Source of the DNA: Rhizobium sp. JAB6
Lineage (GTDB): Bacteria; Pseudomonadota; Alphaproteobacteria; Rhizobiales; Rhizobiaceae
Assembly: GCF_003024605.1 (NCBI RefSeq)
Contig: NZ_PYJQ01000004.1
Location: 1-64,000, forward strand
Reading direction: 5' to 3'
DNA length: 64,000 nucleotides
Made by a program: the position numbers and the translations under genes. The notes under the pieces were generated by a model that worked only from the letters and a program-made list of their open reading frames with translations, was not told the origin of the DNA and did no database searches. Below are positions 9,223-17,511 of the stretch, piece after piece (position 1 is the first letter of the stretch; the number at the start of each line of letters is the position of its first letter).

Positions 9223-10374
9223 ATGAGCCACGTACAGCTGATCGATATCGACAAATATTATGGCAGCTACCACGCCCTGCATTCGGTCAATCTTTCCGTC
9301 GACAGGGGCGAGTTCATCGTCATGGTCGGCCCGTCGGGCTGCGGCAAGTCCACCACGCTAAAGACGATTGCCGGGCTTGAGAATATCAGCTCGGGTGATA
9401 TCTGGATCAACGGCCGCAACGTCACGCGCGAAGAGCCGGGCGATCGTGGCATTGCCATGGTCTTCCAGTCCTATGCGCTTTATCCGCACATGACGGTCGC
9501 CGAAAACATGGGCTTCGGCCTGAAGATGGCAAAGCGCCCGCAAACCGAGATCGACGCTGCCGTCAAGCGCGCTGCCGAAATCCTCAGAATATCCGACCAG
9601 CTCGACAAGCGCCCGAAGCAGCTTTCGGGCGGCCAGCGCCAGCGCGTCGCGATCGGCCGCGCCATCACCCGTTCGCCCGAGGTCTTCCTCTTCGACGAAC
9701 CGCTCTCCAATCTCGATGCAGCGCTGCGCACGCAAATGCGCGTCGAGCTCTCGACGCTGCATCAGCAGCTCGGCTCGACGATGATCTATGTGACGCACGA
9801 TCAGGTCGAGGCGATGACCATGGCGAGCCGCATCGTCGTGTTCAACAAGGGCATCATCGAACAGGAAGGCGCGCCGCTCAATCTCTACCACAATCCGGCA
9901 AATCAGTTCGTCGCCGGCTTCCTCGGCGCGCCGCGGATCAACTTCGTCACAGCAGAGCTCGTTTCGCTTCGTGACGGCATCGCTGAAGTCGCGCTCGAAG
10001 GTGGCGGCGCGACGGTTCGGGTTCCCGTGGCCGATGTCGGCGATCTTAAAGCGCGGGCAAGCCTGACCCTGGGAATCCGTCCGGAATCGCTGAAGATCGG
10101 CTCCTCCGCCGAAGACACCGCCATATCCTTCGACGGCAAGGTCCGCCTCGTCGAGCAGCTCGGCCGCGAAACCATTCTCTACGTCGATGCGGGTCCGCTT
10201 GCCACGATCGGCTCGGAGAGCGGCACACGCAATTTCACCGTTCAGCTCGGCAACGCGACCGGGTTTTCGGCCGGCGAGCAGGTCAAACTGTCCGCCGCCA
10301 GCTCCGCCCTCTACCTCTTCGGCCCCGATGGCAGAACCCTCAGCCGGCCGAAACCCATTATTGCCTCTCTGTAA
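9223..10374 (+). CDS. Sugar ABC transporter ATP-binding protein, UgpC/MalK type
   Basis: A 383-residue ATPase energising the sugar importer. Walker A is GPSGCGKSTT, the signature is LSGGQRQRVAIGRA, Walker B is EVFLFDEPLSNLD, and the switch His is in YVTHDQVEAM. Beyond about residue 235 there is a C-terminal TOBE/MOP-like domain typical of MalK and UgpC. The frame is open from 9058, but ATG 9223 starts the conserved MSHVQLIDIDKYYG and has GGAG eight bases upstream (9211-9214), so it is taken as the start. Confidence 0.92.
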   Translation: MSHVQLIDIDKYYGSYHALHSVNLSVDRGEFIVMVGPSGCGKSTTLKTIAGLENISSGDIWINGRNVTREEPGDRGIAMVFQSYALYPHMTVAENMGFGLKMAKRPQTEIDAAVKRAAEILRISDQLDKRPKQLSGGQRQRVAIGRAITRSPEVFLFDEPLSNLDAALRTQMRVELSTLHQQLGSTMIYVTHDQVEAMTMASRIVVFNKGIIEQEGAPLNLYHNPANQFVAGFLGAPRINFVTAELVSLRDGIAEVALEGGGATVRVPVADVGDLKARASLTLGIRPESLKIGSSAEDTAISFDGKVRLVEQLGRETILYVDAGPLATIGSESGTRNFTVQLGNATGFSAGEQVKLSAASSALYLFGPDGRTLSRPKPIIASL

Positions 10375-10391
10375 AGAAAGCTTGTGACCTC

Positions 10392-12533
10392 ATGAAAGTT
10401 TTGGAAAGAAAGCCGCTCTCGGTCTGGCGGACGCTCAATCTCAACGGCTTCATGGTCGGCGTTCCTCATTATCCCGAACATGTCGACGAGAGCTATTGGG
10501 ACCGCGATGCCGAACGCATGGCGGCTGCCGGGTTCAACACCGTTCGCATGGCGGAATTCGCCTGGCATATCATGGAGCCGCATGAAGACCATTTCGACTT
10601 CTCACTTTTCGATAAGGCAATTGCCAGCCTAGCCAAGCACGGCATCAAGACCATTCTCTGCACGCCGACGGCAACGCCGCCGCGCTGGCTGACGGCGAAG
10701 TACCCAGAAGTCCTTCGCGTCGATGCCAATGGCAGGCAGGCAAGCCATGGATCGCGCCAGCATTGCGACACGACAAGCCCGGTGCTGCGCCGCCATAGCC
10801 AGCGTATTACCCGCGCGATGGCCGAGCACTACCGCGACAATCCGCACGTGATCGGCTGGCAGACGGATAACGAGCTCAATACGACGACTTCCGAAAGCTA
10901 TTCGCCATCGGCGCTGACCGAGTTCCAGAAGTTCTGCCGCGCCAAATACGGCGCGATCGAAGCCCTGAACTTTGCCTGGGGCGGCGATTTCTGGGCGACG
11001 GCCTATCAGACCTTCGATCAGATCGTCTTCCCGAAGCCGATGAACCCCTCCTTCTCCAGCCCCGGTCACGTGCAGGACTATCATCGCTTTCTCGCCTTCG
11101 CGACCGCTCTCTTCCAGCACGATCAGGTGGAAATCCTGCGGGCGACCAATCCCGCATGGTTCATCTTCCATAATCTCGGCAACCTTGCCGACATCGATTT
11201 TCGCGGCCAGTTCGGCCAGGATCTCGATTTCCTCGGCTTCGACATCTACCCGTTCCTCTATGACGAGATGCGCCGCGGCGGCGGCCATGCGATCACGCAG
11301 GCCTTCCATCTCGACCAATGCCGCGCCTATTCCGGCAACTTCATCGTTCCGGAACAGGCCTCCGGCCTCGGCAGCCAGCCAGGTTTTTCCTCATCCGTGC
11401 CGGAGCCCGGCGAAATGCGCCGCATGGCGATGACTTCGGTATCGCGCGGCGCTGACGGCCTGATGTTCTTCCGCTGGCGGCCGGCGCATTTCGGCGCCGA
11501 AATCTACTGGAACGGCATTATCGACCACGACGACGTTCCGCGCCGCCGTTACGAGGAGGCCAAACAATTCGCCTCCGACATCCGCAAGATCGAGGGCAAG
11601 CTGCTCGGCACCACCGTCCGCATGGATATTGCCATTGCTGGCGCGGATTTCGACAATCAGGAAGCCTATAAGACCTATGCGATCGGCCTGCCAAGCCCGA
11701 TGCAGGATGCCGCCCATCTGCACCGCGCATGCTATCAGGCCGGCATTGCCTGCGGCTTCATCCATCCGGAAGACGATCTGTCGCGCGTCAAGGCGCTCTA
11801 TGTTCCCCATTGGGTCATGTGGAAGGAGGAATGGTCGGCAGCGGTGGAGAAATTCGTTGCCGACGGCGGCACGCTCATCCTGTCGGCGATGACCGGCACC
11901 CGCGACAACAACAACCACATCATCCGCACCCAGGCGCCGGGTACGGCACTTTCCAAGCTTTCCGGCGTCAGCGTTTACGAATTCGGCCCCGTCTCCGCCC
12001 CGGGCGCGGACGGGCTGTTTACCGGCTTCCGCGAGGGCGGCATCGGCAGCCATCAACCATCCCCGCGTCCGCCGGCATCCTCGGCCTCGCGCAAATACGC
12101 CTATACGATCGGCAACCGCCAGCTCGAGGCCGGGCACCTTTACGAGAAGCTGGAGACGACCGCCGACACCGAGATCGTCGGGCGCTGGTCCGACCGCTTC
12201 CTGGAAGGCACACCGATGATGACGCGCCGCCGGCATGGCGATGGGCAGGTCTATTATCTCGGCACCTATCTCACCGCGCCGCTTGCGGAGGTCATCGGGG
12301 CGATTCTCGTCAGCAACGGCGTTGCCGCGCCACTGGTACAGGATCTGCCTGCCGGCGTCGAAGTGTCATTGCGCGAGGGCAACGGCAGGAAGCTGCTGTT
12401 CGTGCTCAATACCGAGCATGAAGCGAAAATCATCGATCTGCCCGAAGGGATCGATCTGCTGACGGGCAAGGCGATATCGGGACGAAGCGAGCTTCAAGGC
12501 TACGGCGTGCTTGTGATCGAGCAATCCGCCTGA
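10392..12533 (+). CDS. Beta-galactosidase, glycoside hydrolase family 42
   Basis: A 713-residue GH42 enzyme without a signal peptide, so probably cytosolic. The TIM-barrel domain begins near PHYPEHVDESYWDRDAERM. The acid/base is expected at Glu161 in WQTDNELN and the nucleophile at Glu321 in FIVPEQASG. A trimerisation domain and a small C-terminal beta domain follow, giving a family-typical length. It lies 17 bp after the ATPase gene and closes the operon, where it would cleave imported galactosides. The LacA/BgaB-type assignment is firm, but the exact substrate linkage is not. Confidence 0.92.
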   Translation: MKVLERKPLSVWRTLNLNGFMVGVPHYPEHVDESYWDRDAERMAAAGFNTVRMAEFAWHIMEPHEDHFDFSLFDKAIASLAKHGIKTILCTPTATPPRWLTAKYPEVLRVDANGRQASHGSRQHCDTTSPVLRRHSQRITRAMAEHYRDNPHVIGWQTDNELNTTTSESYSPSALTEFQKFCRAKYGAIEALNFAWGGDFWATAYQTFDQIVFPKPMNPSFSSPGHVQDYHRFLAFATALFQHDQVEILRATNPAWFIFHNLGNLADIDFRGQFGQDLDFLGFDIYPFLYDEMRRGGGHAITQAFHLDQCRAYSGNFIVPEQASGLGSQPGFSSSVPEPGEMRRMAMTSVSRGADGLMFFRWRPAHFGAEIYWNGIIDHDDVPRRRYEEAKQFASDIRKIEGKLLGTTVRMDIAIAGADFDNQEAYKTYAIGLPSPMQDAAHLHRACYQAGIACGFIHPEDDLSRVKALYVPHWVMWKEEWSAAVEKFVADGGTLILSAMTGTRDNNNHIIRTQAPGTALSKLSGVSVYEFGPVSAPGADGLFTGFREGGIGSHQPSPRPPASSASRKYAYTIGNRQLEAGHLYEKLETTADTEIVGRWSDRFLEGTPMMTRRRHGDGQVYYLGTYLTAPLAEVIGAILVSNGVAAPLVQDLPAGVEVSLREGNGRKLLFVLNTEHEAKIIDLPEGIDLLTGKAISGRSELQGYGVLVIEQSA

Positions 12534-12544
12534 CACGGCCTTTG

Positions 12545-12645
12545 GAGCATTTCCAGGAAAAGTGCGCGGCGGTTTTCCGTCCGGAATGCGTAAAGAAACA
12601 AGAACATAGAGCGTTTTCGCGATTCGAAGAAAAGCGGAAATGCTC
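12545..12645. repeat. RIME-like intergenic palindromic element
   Basis: A 101-bp stretch between the convergent GH42 and Lrp genes. It is bounded by exact 10-bp inverted ends, GAGCATTTCC at 12545-12554 and GGAAATGCTC at 12636-12645. The internal sequence resembles, from memory, the abundant short intergenic mosaic elements of Rhizobiaceae genomes. Such elements can fold into long hairpins. Assignment to a named class needs comparison with genome copies. Confidence 0.6.
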
Positions 12646-12694
12646 TGGACCTCGCGCCAAGGGTGAAGCCTCGGCGCTGCGCGCTCGGCGTCGA

Positions 12695-13177
12695 TCAGCC
12701 TGCATCGTCACCGCTTGCCAGCGGCACGAACAATCCAAGCTTGACGTCGCGCAGCACCACATTCGTATGCATGCGCCGGATCTGCGGATTCTCCGCCATG
12801 ATCACGGCAGCGATATCATCATAGTGCTCGACATCCCGCGCCGTGACGATCGCGATGAGATCGACGGCGCCCGTGACATAGTAGACCTGCTGGATATGAT
12901 CCTGCTTTTCCGCCCAAAGACGGAATTTCGCAAGCGCATCGTAATTGTCCCGCTCGATCTCCATGCCGACGATGAATACCATCGGTGTTCCCGTCGCCTT
13001 GCGATCGACCATAGCGATTTCCGCCTTGATAATGCCGTCCTCACGCAGCCGTTTCAGGCGGCGCTGCACCGCTGACGTCGAAAGGCCGACCTCCTCGGCG
13101 ATCGTTTCGGCGGTGAGCTGGCAATTGCGCTGAACGATATCGAGAATATCGCGATCAAAACGATCCAGATTTTCCAT
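12695..13177 (-). CDS. Lrp/AsnC family transcriptional regulator
   Basis: A 160-residue Lrp-type regulator. Residues 1-60 contain the helix-turn-helix (ETIAEEVGLSTSAVQRRLKR) and residues from about 68 the RAM/AsnC ligand domain. It is divergent from an amino-acid ABC importer with a homocysteine S-methyltransferase at the end. Lrp proteins commonly control adjacent amino-acid genes and respond to an amino acid. The ligand here may be methionine-related, but that is inference. The 172-bp divergent region is A/T-rich and holds TTTTGC-N9-GCAAAA at 13255-13275. Confidence 0.9.
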   Translation of the reverse strand: MENLDRFDRDILDIVQRNCQLTAETIAEEVGLSTSAVQRRLKRLREDGIIKAEIAMVDRKATGTPMVFIVGMEIERDNYDALAKFRLWAEKQDHIQQVYYVTGAVDLIAIVTARDVEHYDDIAAVIMAENPQIRRMHTNVVLRDVKLGLFVPLASGDDAG

Positions 13178-13349
13178 TTCCCATTCCTTTAGGCGCCGAT
13201 GAAATCAGGTCACGACATCTCTATTCCATCATAAAACATGCACAAGAAATACATTTTTGCTTTTTTTATGCAAAATAATCGGAAATTGCGCGCAAACTCC
13301 GCTCTCCTTCGCGATATTCTCCGCAAATTGTTTTGCATCGGAATTCTAT

Positions 13350-14129
13350 ATGGCAGAGCTGTCCTCCCAGGCTCTTTGTGTGAAAGATCTCCACAAGAGC
13401 TTTGGGTCACATCAGGTCCTCAAGGGCGTTTCAACCACCGCCAATCAAGGGGACGTGATTTCCATCATCGGCTCGTCCGGCTCCGGGAAAAGCACGTTCC
13501 TGCGCTGCATAAACCTGCTTGAGATGCCCGATCGCGGGCGCATCACCGTCAACGGCGAGGAAGTCGCCTTGAAGCGCGGGCGCCACGGACAGATGCAGCC
13601 GAAAAGCTGGCGCCAGATCGAACGCATCCGCAGCGGGCTGGGCATGGTATTCCAGAGCTTCAACCTCTGGGCCCACATGACCGTTCTCGAAAATATCATC
13701 GAAGCGCCGGTGCATGTCCTCGGCATCCCGCGTCGCGAGGCGATCGAGAAGGCGGAGGCTCTTCTCAATAAAGTCGGGCTTTACGACAAGCGCGATGCCT
13801 ATCCGGCCTTTCTCTCCGGCGGTCAGCAGCAAAGAGCGGCAATTGCCCGCGCGCTTTGCATCGATCCGGCCGTGATGCTTTTCGATGAGCCCACATCGGC
13901 GCTCGATCCCGAACTGGTCGGCGAAGTCCTCAAGGTCATCCGTGACCTCGCCGAGGAGGGCCGGACCATGCTGCTGGTCACCCACGAGATGCGCTTTGCC
14001 CGCGACGTCTCGAACCATGTCCTCTTCCTGCATCAGGGACGGATCGAGGAGGAAGGGCCGCCCCGGCAGATCTTCGACGCCCCGATCAGCACCCGCTGCC
14101 GGGAATTTACCGGCATGCTGACGGCCTGA
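13350..14129 (+). CDS. Polar amino-acid ABC transporter ATP-binding protein
   Basis: A 259-residue ATPase of the HisP/OccP family. Walker A is GSSGSGKSTFLR, the signature LSGGQQQRAAIARAL and Walker B VMLFDEPTSALDPE. The insert around residues 75-90 (KRGRHGQMQPKSWRQ) is typical of the octopine, nopaline and histidine subgroup. The frame is open from 13257, but MAELSSQALC at 13350 matches the family N-terminus and is chosen. It is the first gene of a five-gene unit ending in a homocysteine S-methyltransferase. Confidence 0.9.
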   Translation: MAELSSQALCVKDLHKSFGSHQVLKGVSTTANQGDVISIIGSSGSGKSTFLRCINLLEMPDRGRITVNGEEVALKRGRHGQMQPKSWRQIERIRSGLGMVFQSFNLWAHMTVLENIIEAPVHVLGIPRREAIEKAEALLNKVGLYDKRDAYPAFLSGGQQQRAAIARALCIDPAVMLFDEPTSALDPELVGEVLKVIRDLAEEGRTMLLVTHEMRFARDVSNHVLFLHQGRIEEEGPPRQIFDAPISTRCREFTGMLTA

Positions 14130-14173
14130 TCCACATCCAATTCGCAGACAACACCATTAGGAGAATCCTTTAT

Positions 14174-14947
14174 ATGAGACTGGTTTCCACTTTATTCGCC
14201 GGACTTGCGCTTGCGCTCTCTTCGATGACGGCGCAGGCCGAAGTTCGTTTCGGCATCATGAACGAATCCTATCCGCCCTTCTTCGCCAAGGATGCCTCCG
14301 GCAAATGGCAGGGCTGGGAAATCGACATGATGGACGCCGTCTGCGAGCAGATGAAAGAGAAATGCTCGATCGTCGAGCTTTCCTGGGATGGCCTCATTCC
14401 AGCGCTTCAGAGCAAGAAGTTCGATGTGATCTGGTCGTCGATGTCGAATACCGCCGAACGTTCGAAGATCATCGATTTCACCGACAAATATTATAACACG
14501 CCCAGCACGCTGATCGGCCCGAAGGATCAGAAAACCGGCGCAACGGCAGACGACGTCAAGGGCAAGACCATCGGCATTCAGGTATCGACCATCCAGTCGG
14601 AATATTACAAGAAGTACTTCGCCAAGGTCGCGGATGAGAAGACCTACCAGACCCTCGACGAGGCGTTTCAGGATCTCGCCGCAGGCCGCATCGACTATGT
14701 CTTCGGCGATTCGCTTGCGCTTGATGCCTTCCTCAAGAGCGATAGCGGCAAGGATTGCTGCGCCAAGATGGGAGATGTCGCCGACGACAAGGAAGTCCTC
14801 GGAGCCGGCGTTTCCGGCGGCCTTCGCAAGGAAGACACCGAGCTGAAGGCAAAGCTCAATACGGCTATCGCCGCGGTGCGCGCCAGCGGCAAATACGACG
14901 AAATCACCAAGAAGTATTTCAGCTTCGATATCTACGGCGCCAAGTAA
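14174..14947 (+). CDS. Polar amino-acid ABC transporter substrate-binding protein
   Basis: A 257-residue periplasmic binding protein of the HisJ/ArgT family. The N-terminal Sec signal ends at SMTAQA, about residue 22. The mature part begins EVRFGIMNESYPPF, the usual first ligand-contact strand, and continues with GWEIDMMDAVCEQM. The DWDGLIPAL-like segment appears as SWDGLIPALQSKKFDVI. A ribosome site AGGAGAA (14159-14165) precedes the ATG. The ligand is unknown; context with the S-methyltransferase suggests a methionine-related or other polar amino acid. Confidence 0.9.
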   Translation: MRLVSTLFAGLALALSSMTAQAEVRFGIMNESYPPFFAKDASGKWQGWEIDMMDAVCEQMKEKCSIVELSWDGLIPALQSKKFDVIWSSMSNTAERSKIIDFTDKYYNTPSTLIGPKDQKTGATADDVKGKTIGIQVSTIQSEYYKKYFAKVADEKTYQTLDEAFQDLAAGRIDYVFGDSLALDAFLKSDSGKDCCAKMGDVADDKEVLGAGVSGGLRKEDTELKAKLNTAIAAVRASGKYDEITKKYFSFDIYGAK

Positions 14948-14959
14948 ACAATCGCGACG

Positions 14960-15685
14960 ATGGCGACCTCCTCACAAGGCATTCTGGACCTGCTCTCCCC
15001 CTATCCTCCGGGATGGGGTGGCGTGCTCTTGACCGGGGCTGCCTCCACGGTCGCCATCTCCGCCGGCGCTTTTCTGATAGGCCTGTTGCTCGGCACAGGC
15101 GGAGCATTGGGCAAGCTTTCGGGCATCAGGCCGCTCTGGCTACTGCTCGAACTCTATACGACCACAGTGCGCGCCGTTCCCGAGCTGATCCTGATTGTCG
15201 GCCTCTATTACGCGGGCATGGATGGCCTCAATCAGCTGCTCGCCGCGCTCAATCTGCCTGTCTTCGAGTTGAACGGCTTCGCCGTCGCGGTCGCCGTGCT
15301 CGGTTTCGTGCAGGGCGCCTATATGACGGAAGTGTTGCGCGGCGCGATCCTGGCGATCCCCGTCGGCCAGATCGAGGCGGCAAAGGCATTCGGCATGGGG
15401 CCGCAGCTGCGCTTCCGCCGTATCATCCTGCCCGCCTTGCTGCCGAACGCGTTGCCTGGTCTTGCCAATCTGTGGATGTCAGTCACCAAGGATAGCGCCC
15501 TCGTCGCGGTGGTCGGCTATCAGGAACTGGCTCTCGCCACGCGTCTCGCCGGTGCGAGCACCAAGCATTACTTCATCTTTTTCCTGGCATCCGCCCTCAT
15601 CTATCTCGCCCTCACACTCGTTTCCAACGCTTTGTTCAACCTGTTGGAGCAGCGTGTACGGCGCGGCCAGCCGAAGCTTGCCTGA
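14960..15685 (+). CDS. Amino-acid ABC transporter permease, HisQ/OccQ type
   Basis: A 241-residue permease with five predicted membrane helices. The EAA-type loop appears as AAKAFGMGPQLRFRRIILPA near residue 145. The N-terminal segment TGAASTVAISAGAFLIGLLL is the normal HisQ-type start. It lies 12 bp after the binding-protein gene and 11 bp before its partner permease. Confidence 0.9.
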   Translation: MATSSQGILDLLSPYPPGWGGVLLTGAASTVAISAGAFLIGLLLGTGGALGKLSGIRPLWLLLELYTTTVRAVPELILIVGLYYAGMDGLNQLLAALNLPVFELNGFAVAVAVLGFVQGAYMTEVLRGAILAIPVGQIEAAKAFGMGPQLRFRRIILPALLPNALPGLANLWMSVTKDSALVAVVGYQELALATRLAGASTKHYFIFFLASALIYLALTLVSNALFNLLEQRVRRGQPKLA

Positions 15686-15696
15686 GGAGTGTTGGC

Positions 15697-16386
15697 ATGA
15701 CCTTCTCATGGATATCCGCCTATTGGCCGCTTCTGCTGACCGGAGCCGTGCAGACGGTGTCGCTGCTTGCGATCTCCGTAGTCTTCGGCTTCGTCATCGC
15801 TATTGGCCTCGCCTTCGCCCAGGTCAGCGGCGGCCCGCTCCTACGCGTCCTTGCGCGCGGCTACTGCACCTTCTTTCGGGGCACACCGCTGCTGATACAG
15901 CTCTGGCTGCTTTACTATGGTGTCGGCTCTCTTTTACCGATGATCCCCGGGATCCGTCAGAGCCTGTTCTGGCCCATCCTGCGCGAAGGTTTCTTCTTCG
16001 CCGCCGTCAGCTTCACGCTGAACTACGCAGCCTATGAAGCGGAGGTTTTGCGCGGAGCGTTGCTTGCCGTTCCAAAGGGCGAGTTGGAAGCCGGCCGTGC
16101 CTTCGGCATGCGGCCCCTCACGCTGACGCGGCGCATCTGGCTGCCGCGCGCCATTCGTATCGCACTGCCGACGATCGGCGGCGAAATCGTCATGCAGCTG
16201 AAGGCGACGCCGCTCGCCTTCACCGTCACCGTCATGGACCTCTACGCCGTTGCCACCAAGGTCCGTCAGGACACGTTGCTGGTCTACGAACCGCTTGTTG
16301 TCGTCACCGTCTTCTATCTCATCATCACAGCCATCATCGCGCGAAGCTTCCGTTTCCTGGAAGCACAGGTGCCGGTGCGGCGCTAA
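15697..16386 (+). CDS. Amino-acid ABC transporter permease, HisM/OccM type
   Basis: A 229-residue second permease of the importer. The conserved RGTPLLIQLWLLYYG segment is near residue 60 and the EAA loop reads AGRAFGMRPLTLTRRIWLPR near residue 130. GAGGAG (15684-15689) overlaps the end of the previous gene and serves the ATG. Together with the upstream permease it forms the translocation pore. Confidence 0.9.
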   Translation: MTFSWISAYWPLLLTGAVQTVSLLAISVVFGFVIAIGLAFAQVSGGPLLRVLARGYCTFFRGTPLLIQLWLLYYGVGSLLPMIPGIRQSLFWPILREGFFFAAVSFTLNYAAYEAEVLRGALLAVPKGELEAGRAFGMRPLTLTRRIWLPRAIRIALPTIGGEIVMQLKATPLAFTVTVMDLYAVATKVRQDTLLVYEPLVVVTVFYLIITAIIARSFRFLEAQVPVRR

Positions 16387-16448
16387 CCAAGGCACGAAGG
16401 AGAGATCAAGCCTCTCCGCAGATCCGAGCCATTCTGGAGATCCCATTC

Positions 16449-17369
16449 ATGAGCAAACCCTTGATCCTCGACGGCGGCATGAGCCGCGAACTGTTGCGTC
16501 TCGGCGCGGAATTGAAGCAGCCGGAATGGTCGGCGCTGGCGCTGATGAATTCGCCGGAGATTGTCCGCCAGGTGCATGACGAATTCATCGCTGCCGGCGC
16601 CGATGTCGTTACGACCAACAGCTACGCGCTCGTGCCCTTCCACATCGGCGAAGAGCGGTTCTGGAAGGAGGGGGCCGATCTCATCGCGCTTTCGGGACGG
16701 CTGGCGCGCGACGCCGCCAATGCGTGCATGGATCGAAAAGTCCTTGTCGCAGGGTCGCTGCCTCCGATCTTCGGCTCCTACGAGCCGCAAAATTTCGATC
16801 CGTCACGCGTCCAGGACTATCTCAAGGTTCTGGTCGAAAGCCTCGGTCCCTACGTCGATGTCTGGCTCGGCGAGACCCTCAGCCTGATCGCGGAAGGGGA
16901 AGCGGTTCGGGCTGCCGTTGCCGAAACCGGCAAGCCGTACTGGATTTCCTTCACGCTGGCGGATGACGCCGCGCAAAGGGATGGCGCCTCACCCAAGCTC
17001 CGCTCCGGCGAAGCCGTCGAGGATGCGGCTCGCTGGGCCGCGTCATCCGGCGCCGACGCGCTCCTGTTCAATTGCAGCAAGCCGGAAGTCATGCGAAAGG
17101 CCGTCGATACGGCAGCGGAAATTTTCAAGCAGAGCGGCCACAATCTGCAGATCGGCGTCTATGCCAATGCCTTCGAAGGCGAACAAGGCGAGTCGGCCGC
17201 CAATGAAGGCCTTCACGCGACCCGGCAAGATCTGAACGACGACGCCTATTCGCGCTTCGCCTGTTCATGGGTCGATGCCGGCGCGACGATGGTCGGCGGC
17301 TGCTGCGGGATTGGCGCTGCGCATATTCATCAGCTGAAAAAGGCGCTCCTTGAGCCTCAGAGCGTGTAG
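16449..17369 (+). CDS. Homocysteine S-methyltransferase family protein
   Basis: A 306-residue cobalamin-independent methyltransferase of the MmuM/BHMT type. The zinc-binding cysteines are visible: Cys209 in LLFNCSKPE, and Cys285 and Cys286 in VGGCCGIGAAHI. The N-terminus carries LILDGGMSREL. MmuM enzymes transfer a methyl group from S-methylmethionine (or S-adenosylmethionine) to homocysteine, giving methionine. It follows the ABC permease by 62 bp on the same strand, so the importer may bring in the methyl donor. The donor is not determined from sequence. Confidence 0.85.
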   Translation: MSKPLILDGGMSRELLRLGAELKQPEWSALALMNSPEIVRQVHDEFIAAGADVVTTNSYALVPFHIGEERFWKEGADLIALSGRLARDAANACMDRKVLVAGSLPPIFGSYEPQNFDPSRVQDYLKVLVESLGPYVDVWLGETLSLIAEGEAVRAAVAETGKPYWISFTLADDAAQRDGASPKLRSGEAVEDAARWAASSGADALLFNCSKPEVMRKAVDTAAEIFKQSGHNLQIGVYANAFEGEQGESAANEGLHATRQDLNDDAYSRFACSWVDAGATMVGGCCGIGAAHIHQLKKALLEPQSV

Positions 17370-17441
17370 CGAGAGCCTCCAACGGCCATCAAGCCGGGAG
17401 ACTATCGCACCAGATAAGCTCGGGAAAACGCGACCAGCCGA

Positions 17442-17465
17442 GGCCGAGTTGACCACATCTCGGCC
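17442..17465. terminator. Weak hairpin between convergent genes
   Basis: GGCCGAG (17442-17448) and CTCGGCC (17459-17465) form a 7-bp stem with a 10-base loop in the gap between the convergent methyltransferase and Na/Pi cotransporter genes. There is no U-run on either side, so a terminator role is only possible. Confidence 0.3.
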
Positions 17466-17511
17466 GTCGCACATTCCGGCGCGGCTGCCAGCCATACGAA
17501 CGTGACGGTCT

